Shown here in pieces: positions 1 through 8,731 of a stretch of DNA of 64,000 nt. The notes beneath the pieces are model-generated. The model worked only from the letters and a program-made list of their open reading frames with translations, was not told the origin of the DNA and did no database searches. The position numbers were made by a program, and so were the translations under genes. Every line of letters starts with the position of its first letter. The first letter of the stretch is position 1. Source of the stretch: G963674665 sp963674665 (GTDB lineage Bacteria > Desulfobacterota > Desulfovibrionia > Desulfovibrionales > Desulfovibrionaceae); assembly GCA_963674665.2 (NCBI GenBank), contig CAXXPL010000010.1:62001-126000 (forward strand), given 5' to 3'.

Positions 1-1123
1 CTGGAACAGGAGCGCGGAGCTGGTATTCAGCCTTCCTGCCCGGGAGGCCCTGGGCAAGAGGCTGGGCGAACTGCCCCTGGATTGGGATAACGAGGCTTTG
101 CGGAGATCCATAGAGACCAGCCGGAAGGAGTTCTGTCATCTGCGAATCGACGAGGTGCGTTTCGGCAGGGAGGACGGAAGCGAAGGCATGCTCGGACTCA
201 CCTGCAACCCCGTGGCCGGAGGAGGAGTACTGCTATTGGCCCGGGACATCACCGAGGCCATGAGCCGCCAGATCCGGGAGTCTCACGAGCAGAAGATGCA
301 GTCCATCGGGCGCCTGGCGGCGGGAGTGGCCCACGAGATCAACACGCCGGTGCAGTACCTTGGGTATAACGCGACGTTTCTGGAGGAGGCGTTCCAGGAC
401 CTGCTTGCCCTGGCCACCACATACGGAGAGCTTCAGGCGACGCTTGAGCGGAATGAGGACGCCGCCGCGCTTCTGGACAAGGCAAGGGAGCGGCTCGACG
501 ACTGCGATCTCGGCTATCTCGAGCAAGAGGTGCCAAAGGCGCTGGCCCATACGCGCAAGGGTCTGGAGCAGATCGGCGGTATCGTCAAGGCCATGCAGCA
601 GCTGTCCCATCCGGGGCGGCTGGTCTCCGCGTCCAAGAGCATGGTGGACTGCAACAGCATCGTGACCAACGCGGTCACCGTGACGCGAAACGAATGGAAG
701 AAATACTCCGACGTGACGCTGGAGCTGGAGCGCGGCCTGCCCAAGGTCAGGGGCTGGGCTCCGGAGCTGGGACAGGTGGTGGTGAATCTGGTGGTGAACG
801 CCGCCCATGCCAACGAGGAGACCAGGGAGAACCGTTCCCGGAGACAAAAAGCCAGGATAGTCTGCGGTACGCGCCTGGAAAAGAATGCTGTGGCGATATT
901 AGTGGCTGATGACGGTCCCGGAATATCCGAGGATATTCGCGTGAAAATCTTCGACCCCTTTTTCACAACAAAGGAAGTTGGCAAAGGGTCGGGGCAGGGG
1001 TTGGCCATAGCCCATGCCATAGTGGTGGAACAACACGGGGGGGAGATCGGGTTTGCCCCGGGAGAAGATGGCGGCACGGTGTTCACGGTGCGCCTTCCCC
1101 AGGAGCCGGAAGAGGGAAATTGA
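1..1123 (+). CDS. PAS sensor histidine kinase, 5' end missing
   Basis: This is a sensor kinase that autophosphorylates on histidine and passes the phosphate to a response regulator not seen here. The reading frame is open from base 2, so the N-terminus lies outside the window; the visible 373 residues begin in what reads as the end of a PAS domain (WNRSAELVF). The H-box GRLAAGVAHEINTP places the phosphorylated His at bases 332-334. The ATP-binding domain shows the N-box (VVVNLVVNAAHANEE), G1 (DDGPGI), F box (FDPFFTTK) and G2 (GSGQGLAIA). Lack of a membrane segment in the visible part does not exclude one upstream. The family is certain; the signal is unknown. Confidence 0.93.
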   Translation, partial: WNRSAELVFSLPAREALGKRLGELPLDWDNEALRRSIETSRKEFCHLRIDEVRFGREDGSEGMLGLTCNPVAGGGVLLLARDITEAMSRQIRESHEQKMQSIGRLAAGVAHEINTPVQYLGYNATFLEEAFQDLLALATTYGELQATLERNEDAAALLDKARERLDDCDLGYLEQEVPKALAHTRKGLEQIGGIVKAMQQLSHPGRLVSASKSMVDCNSIVTNAVTVTRNEWKKYSDVTLELERGLPKVRGWAPELGQVVVNLVVNAAHANEETRENRSRRQKARIVCGTRLEKNAVAILVADDGPGISEDIRVKIFDPFFTTKEVGKGSGQGLAIAHAIVVEQHGGEIGFAPGEDGGTVFTVRLPQEPEEGN

Positions 1124-1142
1124 CCATTACCAGGATGGTGAT

Positions 1143-1180
1143 GCCGCCTGCCCGGGGCGGCATGGCCCCGGGCAGGCGGC
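1143..1180. terminator. Strong hairpin between convergent genes
   Basis: Two perfect 16-base arms (GCCGCCTGCCCGGGGC and its complement) enclose a 6-base loop, between the kinase stop and the end of the opposite-strand gene. There is no clear T-run, so it is a hairpin that may terminate in both directions rather than a textbook intrinsic terminator. Confidence 0.6.
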
Positions 1181-1188
1181 GTGTTGGC

Positions 1189-1614
1189 TCAGGGGATTTC
1201 GCTGGTATCGATTTGCAGCACCATCTCACAGTGGCCCAGGAAGGTCAGGCCTTTCTTGGGGCATACGCTCTGGTTCAGCTTGCACTGGGTCTTCTCGTCC
1301 GTGTACTCCACCGTGAAAGGGCACTTGTGTTTCGTTGACTGGCCTGGAGCCGTCACCCACAAGGTCACGTCCCAGCCCTGGTTGAAGGGCAACTCTGGCT
1401 TGTAGCTGGTTTCGCTTTCTGTGAAGACGACCTCCCCCTTGGCAGGCAGATTTTTGGTCAGGGAGTTGGACTCGTCGTTGTTCTTCACAACGACTTCCGC
1501 CTTGTATTTGCCGCTGTTCTCGATGACCAGCCGCATGCTCGGATTTCCAGCCAAGGCGGGTACGCTGAAGGCCAGGACAGTCATGGCCATGATTACAGCC
1601 CACAACATTCTCAT
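1189..1614 (-). CDS. Small secreted protein, unknown function
   Basis: I do not recognise a family. The chosen ATG at 1614 has a good ribosome site (GAGGAAAATACT before ATG) and starts a 141-residue protein; the open frame runs 45 codons further up without a better start. Residues 1-22 (MRMLWAVIMAMTVLAFSVPALA) look like a signal peptide with cleavage after Ala-Leu-Ala, so the protein is probably periplasmic. The mature part has three cysteines and is rich in Lys, Asn and Thr, with several short beta-like stretches. It stands alone and converges on the kinase gene. Confidence 0.75.
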   Translation of the reverse strand: MRMLWAVIMAMTVLAFSVPALAGNPSMRLVIENSGKYKAEVVVKNNDESNSLTKNLPAKGEVVFTESETSYKPELPFNQGWDVTLWVTAPGQSTKHKCPFTVEYTDEKTQCKLNQSVCPKKGLTFLGHCEMVLQIDTSEIP

Positions 1615-1939
1615 AGTATTTTCCTCGCAGGATAACGTTGATAATCGTTCCAGGACTGTTCCAAGGGTGAAATGTCTTGGTAAAGAGCCACCCGGATTCC
1701 TTCCATTGTTTCCGGAACACCGGCAACCGTAATGCGCGGTCGTACGCAAAATAGGGATGGTGTCTGGGGAGATAAAGTTTCTACAAGAAAGGTAAAGTTA
1801 AAGAGCCCGGTAATTGTTGTTCACGTTATTGAAAATAAGACGCCGCCCCCCGCATTTGCGAGGAGCGGCGCTCCGAGCCGTTGTGCTCCAGGCGGCTGGC
1901 GCTATTTTTCGCCTGGCGCGTTACGTCTAGACCATCTGC

Positions 1940-2146
1940 CTAGACCATCTGGTTGACGCTCAACCCCTTGCCGATGGCACCAGCCTGCAGCACGCTGGTC
2001 TGAAAGGCGTAGTCAGCGTTCTGCTGGCCATAGGAGTTGGTGTTCATGTAATCGAGCGTCTGTTTCACCAGCATGGCGTTCCGGGTCTGTTTGTCCACAT
2101 TGCCGAATTCCAGGGAAAAACTGTTTCCATATCCTTGGATTTCCAT
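1940..2146 (-). CDS. Small hypothetical protein
   Basis: A 68-residue protein starting MEIQGYGNSFSLEFGN. The start at 2146 is chosen because GGGAGGGTAGAGCC sits just before it; the frame is open upstream without a better site. It has no signal peptide or membrane segment and reads as helical with many Gln and Asn. The last codons are echoed just past the stop: CTAGACCATCTG occurs at the stop and again about 14 bases downstream. The function is unknown; a resemblance to small motility-associated proteins was considered and not supported. Confidence 0.6.
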   Translation of the reverse strand: MEIQGYGNSFSLEFGNVDKQTRNAMLVKQTLDYMNTNSYGQQNADYAFQTSVLQAGAIGKGLSVNQMV

Positions 2147-2440
2147 GGCTCTACCCTCCCTTTGTTCCCCTGACCTCGCCCATGGAGAAAAGAAAACCAT
2201 GGAGCGCGGGGTACGCGCACCTTGCTATTACGGCTCTTCATTATCATATCGGTTGGTCCGGCAAAAAACTTTAGCCTGCCCGATCATTTTCAAACCACCT
2301 TTCCGACCCTGTATTTCATAACGTCGCAATTTCCGATTCCAGTTGACTTTTACGTGCTCCGCTACCAATCATGCGGGCATTAGACGAAAATCGCCTGGCG
2401 CTGTTCATCCGGCTCACCCTCAAAGTTCACGAGGAAGGAC

Positions 2441-3748
2441 ATGAATCCCTATCTACAGGAATACGGGCGAAAGCTCATGACAGCCGAGCAGGCCGTCTCG
2501 CGCATTCCCAACGACAGCACCCTGATTCACGGCGCCATCACGGCCGAACCTCCCGCCCTGCTGTCGGCCATGGCCGCGAGAATACGCGCGGGTGACCTCA
2601 AGAAGATGACCATCTACTCCCTCAATCCGCAGCGTCACGCCGAGAGCACCTACCTGCAGTCCGACCTGATGGACAAAGTTTTTGCCAAATCCTGGTTCCT
2701 GAGCACGGCATCCAGAAAATTGGCATCCATAGGCCTGATTCAGTTCATTCCATCGTACCTGCACCAGATTCCCAAGTTCATCAGGGAGTACATGGAGGTG
2801 GACGTCTGTCTCACCACTGTCGCCCCCATGGATAACTCAGGGTATTTCAGCTGCGGCGCGTCCAATGACATGACCACCACCGCGGCGCGTGAAGCCAAGA
2901 TCTTGCTTGTGGAGGTGAACCGCAACATGCCACGCGTGTTCGGGGATTCCATGTTGCATATCTCCCAGGTGGCCGGAGTGGTGGAGAACCATGTTCCGTT
3001 GATTCCGCTGCCCATGTCGCCGCCAAAGCCCGCGGACGAACACATCGGCAAGCTCATCGCCGAGGAGATCCCCAACGGTGCAACGCTGCAGCTTGGCATA
3101 GGCACACTGCCCAATGCCATCTGCCCCCAGTTGGAGGGGCACAAGAACCTGGGAATTCACAGCGAACTCCTCGGCCCCGGCCTGGCACGACTGATACTCA
3201 AGGGAGCTGTCAACGGCAGCCGCAAGACACTGCACCCGCGCAAGCATGTATTCTCACTCGCTTGGGGGGACAAGGAGTTCTTCGAGTTTCTGCACGACAA
3301 CCCCTCCATGACCAGCTACCCCGCGGATTATGTCATGAACCCGGAGGTCGTTGCCCGCAACGATAACATGGTGGCGGTGAACTCGATCCTGGAGATCGAC
3401 CTCACCGGGCAGTGCAACGCGGAACATCTCGGGGGGCATCAGTACAGCGGCACCGGCGGGCAGCTGGACTTCGTGCGCGGGGCCTTTGCGGCCAAGAGGG
3501 GCAAATCCATCATGACCCTCTATTCGTCAGCGAGGGGGGAAACCATCTCGCGGGTGGTGCCCCGCTTGGGAGAGGGCACGGCGGTGACCACCCCGCGCAT
3601 GGATACCCACTATGTCTGCACCGAACACGGTATGATAAATCTCAAGCACAAATCCGTTGGAGAGCGCGCCATGGCCATCATCAGCATCGCGCACCCGAAA
3701 TTCAGGGACGAGCTGTTGCACGCGGCCCAGCAGATGCGCCTGCTTTAG
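2441..3748 (+). CDS. Acetyl-CoA hydrolase / CoA-transferase family protein
   Basis: A 435-residue enzyme of the acetyl-CoA hydrolase / 4-hydroxybutyrate CoA-transferase family, which moves CoA between carboxylic acids through a glutamyl-CoA intermediate. The likely catalytic Glu is residue 242 in the motif GIHSEL, the position expected for the family. The CoA-binding glycine-rich motifs near residue 215 (LGIGTLPNA) and the C-terminal GQLDFVRGA stretch are present. The length is normal. The start is set by GAGGAAGGAC immediately before ATG. It stands alone, so the substrate (acetate, succinate, butyrate or another acid) cannot be told. Confidence 0.9.
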   Translation: MNPYLQEYGRKLMTAEQAVSRIPNDSTLIHGAITAEPPALLSAMAARIRAGDLKKMTIYSLNPQRHAESTYLQSDLMDKVFAKSWFLSTASRKLASIGLIQFIPSYLHQIPKFIREYMEVDVCLTTVAPMDNSGYFSCGASNDMTTTAAREAKILLVEVNRNMPRVFGDSMLHISQVAGVVENHVPLIPLPMSPPKPADEHIGKLIAEEIPNGATLQLGIGTLPNAICPQLEGHKNLGIHSELLGPGLARLILKGAVNGSRKTLHPRKHVFSLAWGDKEFFEFLHDNPSMTSYPADYVMNPEVVARNDNMVAVNSILEIDLTGQCNAEHLGGHQYSGTGGQLDFVRGAFAAKRGKSIMTLYSSARGETISRVVPRLGEGTAVTTPRMDTHYVCTEHGMINLKHKSVGERAMAIISIAHPKFRDELLHAAQQMRLL

Positions 3749-3795
3749 AGGGATTGGAGAAGGGGAAGTGATTACGAAAACAACAGTATTGGAAG

Positions 3796-3848
3796 CGAGA
3801 GCGCGAGGGGGAGGACCATTATCAGTTGGTTCCCCCCTCGCACGAAGT
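3796..3848. repeat. Dispersed GC-rich palindrome, copy 1
   Basis: GCGAGGGGG at 3803 pairs with CCCCCTCGC at 3833, with GACCA/TGGTTC pairing inside. It lies between two convergent genes and matches the palindrome family seen at 31156, 38286, 40470, 45505 and 49931. A role as a two-way terminator is likely. Confidence 0.6.
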
Positions 3849-3858
3849 TTTCATTGAA

Positions 3859-4359
3859 CTACAACTCCAGCTTCATGAGCAAACTGGTCAGGGGGCGGCT
3901 GTAGCGGTTGTCCTCCTCGCTGTGGATCACCCTGAAGCCGAAGCTCTCGTAGATGTTTCTGGAGGCGGTGAGGTCGGCCACGGTCCAGATGTAGATCGCG
4001 CCGAATCCCTTTTCTTTGCAGAAATCCATTGCCTCCTGAAAAAGGCGCTTGCCGATGCCTCGGCCGTGGGCGCATGTATCCACGATGAACCAGCGCAGAC
4101 GTACGCCGTCGCCCGGCACTTCCTGGGGCTCGGAGCCGTCAACAATGATGGAGCCGATGACTCGTCCATCCTCCACGGCCAGGAGCATCAGGTCCTTGTC
4201 CGGATCATAGCGGTGATGGAACTCCATGAGTTCGTCGGCCACCAAGCCCTCGAACCCTTCTTCCACCCCCCACTCCCGGTTGTAGTAACAGCCATGCAGC
4301 TCGATGATTCGCCCCAGGGCACCGGGGCAATAGTACCTTTTGAATTCGACCCGTTCCAT
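3859..4359 (-). CDS. GNAT-family N-acetyltransferase
   Basis: A 166-residue acetyltransferase using acetyl-CoA; the acceptor is unknown. The acetyl-CoA pyrophosphate loop is visible as HGRGIGKRL about residues 107-115, and the following helix and the NIYESFGF motif are typical of GNAT proteins. The start at 4359 has GGAG seven bases upstream, and an ATG five codons earlier is also possible. It is the last gene of a three-gene operon, 19 bases after the Cys-rich protein gene, all under the TrmB-like regulator upstream. Confidence 0.88.
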   Translation of the reverse strand: MERVEFKRYYCPGALGRIIELHGCYYNREWGVEEGFEGLVADELMEFHHRYDPDKDLMLLAVEDGRVIGSIIVDGSEPQEVPGDGVRLRWFIVDTCAHGRGIGKRLFQEAMDFCKEKGFGAIYIWTVADLTASRNIYESFGFRVIHSEEDNRYSRPLTSLLMKLEL

Positions 4360-4378
4360 TGCATTACTCCGCATAGAA

Positions 4379-4735
4379 TCAATACGTGGCTTCCACAATC
4401 CGCTCCAGCCTGCCCAACGATTCGTCGGACACGGAAGACAGATCGCAGGACCTGGCGCAACGCTCCGCACAATCCGAGATGCCCTTGGTACCGCCGTGCA
4501 TGCAGGAATTCACACAGGCCTCGCACATTCCGGTGGGCACGCCTCCAGGGCGCTTCTTTACGGCCACCCAGCGCAGGCAGAACAGCTCCTCCTGGCTATG
4601 CAGGCCCCCATGCACGCACCCCCTGGCTGGAGCCTCCATGGAGATGGGCCTGGATTCATGTCCAGGTCCATAACGCAAGGGAAGTGAGGTTGCCAACAGG
4701 GCCGAGACCGCCAAGAGTATGGCCGCGCATTTCAT
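4379..4735 (-). CDS. Exported Cys-rich small protein
   Basis: A 118-residue protein of unknown family. Residues 1-20 form a signal-peptide-like hydrophobic stretch (MKCAAILLAVSALLATSL). The mature part has eight cysteines, six of them arranged C-X2-C-X3-C-X10-C-X3-C-X3-C between about residues 71 and 97, which suggests a metal site or a disulfide-stapled helical hairpin outside the cytoplasm. The gene begins three bases after the regulator gene, so the two are co-transcribed. No function is claimed. Confidence 0.75.
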   Translation of the reverse strand: MKCAAILLAVSALLATSLPLRYGPGHESRPISMEAPARGCVHGGLHSQEELFCLRWVAVKKRPGGVPTGMCEACVNSCMHGGTKGISDCAERCARSCDLSSVSDESLGRLERIVEATY

Positions 4736-4738
4736 GTC

Positions 4739-5545
4739 CTAATCTCCGAATGTTTCGCCGCTCTCCCAGAGCCGTTCAAAGGCCAGGAGCAGCATTGCCA
4801 CCATGCCCTTGTGGTTTATAGCTAGGGCGGTGAACCTAGGCTCGCCCCCGACAGGATCCTGCATGGAGACGAGCACTGTGTTGTCGTCGAAAACGTTCAT
4901 TTTCATGGGCAGGTAATCCACCAATCTGACCTCCTGCCCCAGCTCGACAAAGGTGCGTATGTAGTCTGAGAGCTCTTCGTCCTTCAGGGCGTTCTTCTCG
5001 TAGATGGCCCGTGACTCGAGTCCACGTTCCAGGGCCTCGCGGAGAAATCCCCAGTTCTGCTCGCGCGACAGCACCAAAGGGGGTTTTATGCACGAGGTCA
5101 CGCACTTGGTGGCGGCCATGGACAGGGCCATGGCAGTCTGAGCGATGCGGGAGGGGTGGGTGAGCACATCCACATAGAAAAGGGGGTCATCCTCGCCGCT
5201 CCCCGCATGGAAGAGGGGGGCAAGCAAAGGCTCCAGCAGCCTGCTTTCCTCGTCCAGGTGTTTTTTTTCCTGGTCCAGTTTTTCCTGGCGCCTGGCCGCG
5301 AGAGCCTTGAGGCCGACCTCTGGGGCCAGCGCATGATAGGTGCGCACCTTTCCCTCGTGGCAACGTGCGAGCCCTTTGTCTTCCAGCCCGGCCAGCACGT
5401 CGTAGATGCGTTGGCGCGGCACCTTGGCATAGCTGGCCAACTCTCCGGGGTTGAACGCCTTTCGCCCCATCAGGGCCAGATAGGCCATTGCCTCGTAGCG
5501 CGTGAGCCCCAGGGCCGTGAGCTTGTTCATCAATGATTCTTCCAT
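4739..5545 (-). CDS. TrmB-family transcriptional regulator
   Basis: A 268-residue DNA-binding regulator. The N-terminal winged helix (LGLTRYEAMAYLALMGRKAF through VPRQRIYDVLAGLEDKGL, residues 12-60) is the classic TrmB domain, followed by a coiled-coil linker (about residues 83-106) and a C-terminal effector domain of the kind that binds sugars in some relatives. A perfect inverted repeat lies 11 bases before the start codon, so self-control is likely. It leads an operon with an exported Cys-rich protein and a GNAT enzyme. The effector is unknown. Confidence 0.88.
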   Translation of the reverse strand: MEESLMNKLTALGLTRYEAMAYLALMGRKAFNPGELASYAKVPRQRIYDVLAGLEDKGLARCHEGKVRTYHALAPEVGLKALAARRQEKLDQEKKHLDEESRLLEPLLAPLFHAGSGEDDPLFYVDVLTHPSRIAQTAMALSMAATKCVTSCIKPPLVLSREQNWGFLREALERGLESRAIYEKNALKDEELSDYIRTFVELGQEVRLVDYLPMKMNVFDDNTVLVSMQDPVGGEPRFTALAINHKGMVAMLLLAFERLWESGETFGD

Positions 5546-5555
5546 GTCTTCTCCG

Positions 5556-5579
5556 TGTCACCACTCAGTAGTGGTGACA
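5556..5579. promoter_or_regulatory. Perfect operator palindrome before the TrmB-like gene
   Basis: TGTCACCACT at 5556 and AGTGGTGACA at 5570 form a 10-base perfect inverted repeat around CAGT. It sits just upstream of the ribosome site (GGAGAAGAC) of the TrmB-like gene, a place fitting autoregulation. The binding protein is inferred. Confidence 0.6.
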
Positions 5580-5830
5580 GATTTCCAAAAAACGATGTCT
5601 TCGTCAAGAGGAATGTCACACAATCAACGCTTTCCCTGTGTAGGGTCCTGCCCGTTTTCCGGAAGAACCTTTCGTCGAAACGCGGCATCGGCATCGGGGA
5701 GAGACCCGATGTCCAGCACTCGGTCGAGGATTCGATGGGATTGTTTCCCGGACCAGTATTGGCGCCCAGGAGGGCTGGACAAGCCCTGTGGACCGGAGTA
5801 TGAAGGCTAGTTTGAAAATGTGAGGTGTAC

Positions 5831-6695
5831 GTGGAACGGATTTCCAATCCCGCCAGATTGCAGGACCTGTGCTGGGGGTGGCGCCACAAAGGGCTGGTGA
5901 CCGCCCTGGTCCCCACCATGGGGTACCTGCACGAAGGACATTTGAGCCTGATCTCCTGGGCACGGCAGAACGCCGACCGGGTGGTGGTGTCTCTGTTCGT
6001 GAACCCGGCCCAGTTCGGCCCCACCGAGGATCTCGACTCCTATCCCAGGAACCTGGAGCGGGACGCTGCGCTGGCCGAGGAAAAGGGTGCCGACATCCTG
6101 TTCGCGCCGGTCAACGAGAAGATGTATCTGCCGGGGCACTCCACCTGGGTGGAAGTACCGGATCTGGCTAAGAACCTCTGCGGCGCGAGCCGTCCCACCC
6201 CATTTCAGGGGGGTAGCCACGGTGGTGACCAAGCTGTTTCTGCTTGCGATCCCCACAGTGGCGGTGTTCGGACCAAAAGGACTATCAGCAGTTGCTGATC
6301 CTCCGGCAGTTGGCCCGGGACTTGAACATTCCCACCAGGGTGGAGGGGCGGCCCATAGTCCGCGAAGCCGACGGACTGGCCTTGAGTTCGCGGAACACCA
6401 ATCTTACAGCGGAAGAACGGGCCGAAGCGCCCAATATATACAAGGGATTACAACTGGCCAAAGAGCTGGTGAGCCAGGGGGAACGATCTGTGGGCATGCT
6501 GCGGGAGAATCTTGCGGACTACTATGGTCGGGCACTGAGGCTGGTGGGCGTCTGGACTATCTCGATATCGTCGACGCCGGGACATTGCAGTCCGTGGACA
6601 GGGTGAGCGCCCCTGTGCTGGCTGCCATAGCCGTACAGTACTCCCGGGCGCGGCTCATAGACAACACCCTCCTCGACACCTCGCCCCCGGTTTGA
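5831..6695 (+). pseudogene. panC: Pantothenate synthetase panC with three frameshifts
   Basis: PanC joins pantoate and beta-alanine with ATP in pantothenate synthesis. The ATP motif PTMGYLHEGHLSLI, the NPAQFGPTEDLDSYPR block, GPKDYQQL and the C-terminal LDYLDIVDAGTLQSVD are all present, but in different frames. An extra C in the run at 6198-6201, an extra A at 6275-6278 and a missing base near 6540-6550 break it. Correcting the three gives 287 codons, the normal family length, so sequence error is more likely than decay. The GTG at 5831 is preferred because GTGAGGTGTAC precedes it; another GTG lies two codons earlier. Confidence 0.88.
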
Positions 6696-6710
6696 TCTCG
6701 AATAACCTGA

Positions 6711-7347
6711 ATGAATTTCCTTCGACAACTGATCATAAGCATTAAGAAAGCGCTCAAAGCCAACCTGCTTGCCGGCATCCTTTTTTTGATGCCGCTGGTG
6801 GCCACGCTCTGGTTCCTCCACTTGCTCGCGGTGTGGGTGGACAAGACCCTGCTTCTTCTGCCCCCGGAACTGCGGCCTGAGGCATTTTTTGCCTTTTCCC
6901 ATACCGGGGCTGGGGTTCATCCTGGTCTTTGTGGTGCTGTTTCTGGCCGGTGTGTCGGTGCGCAATTTTCTGGGCCGCAAGATCGTGGCTCTTGGCGAAA
7001 GGATCATGTCGCACATTCCTTTTGTGTCCAAGATTTACAGCGCGGTCAAAAAGCTTGTCGAGTCGATTTTTTTCGGTGCCGGCAAGGATTTCAAGCGCGT
7101 TGTCCTCATCGAGTATCCGAGAAAGGGCATATACGCGCTGGCTTTTGTGACGGGAGTAAGCACGGGCGAGGTGCAGGACAAGACCGAAAAACGGGTCATC
7201 AACCTGTTCCTTCCCACGACGCCGAATCCGACGTCGGGATTTTACCTGCTTGTTCCCGAAGAGGATGTCATCCCCTTGGAGATGACAGTGGAAGATGCGT
7301 TCAAACTGTTAATGTCCGGCGGCATTTTAAGTCCAGAGGGCAAATAG
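6711..7347 (+). pseudogene. DUF502 membrane protein with one frameshift
   Basis: DUF502 proteins are small membrane proteins of unknown role. The first frame gives MNFLRQLIISIKKALKANLL and a first membrane segment; the second frame continues with PFPIPGLGFILVFVVLFL (second membrane segment) and the conserved soluble part ending MSGGILSPEGK. One extra T in the six-T run at 6885-6890 separates them. Corrected length is 211 residues, as expected for the family. It follows panC by 15 bases and precedes metK, so the three may be co-transcribed. Confidence 0.82.
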
Positions 7348-7408
7348 TGGCCGTTATAGCGTCCCAATGTCCCGTCGGTGAGTAAATCCCGTTAACCAGG
7401 AGGTAGGC

Positions 7409-8578
<1,170 letters not shown>

Positions 8579-8612
8579 TGTGATGTCCGCTGAATTCATC
8601 CACCATGGATTT

Positions 8613-8663
8613 AGCGGCGGATCGCTTCGCTGAAAACGCTGTTTTCAGCATGTTTACGCCGCT
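8613..8663. repeat. Nested hairpin after metK
   Basis: GCTGAAAAC at 8629 pairs with GTTTTCAGC at 8641 around a 3-base loop, and AGCGGCG at 8613 pairs with CGCCGCT at 8657 outside it. It lies between metK and its terminator hairpin. The role is unknown; transcript stability is one possibility. Confidence 0.5.
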
Positions 8664-8693
8664 GAAAGCGGCGGTCGGTCGAGAGAGTTTTGC

Positions 8694-8728
8694 AAGGGAG
8701 GAACCTTTTGAGTAAAGGTTTCTCCCTT
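8694..8728 (+). terminator. Rho-independent-type terminator of metK
   Basis: AAGGGAGGAACCTTT pairs with AAAGGTTTCTCCCTT (15 pairs, one of them G-U) around a 5-base loop, followed by TTTA. The group II intron begins four bases later. Confidence 0.7.
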
Positions 8729-8731
8729 TAT

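Noticed and set aside
2371..2595. Leader peptide gene before the CoA-transferase
   Set aside because: It overlaps the well-supported CoA-transferase start in another frame and has no ribosome site.
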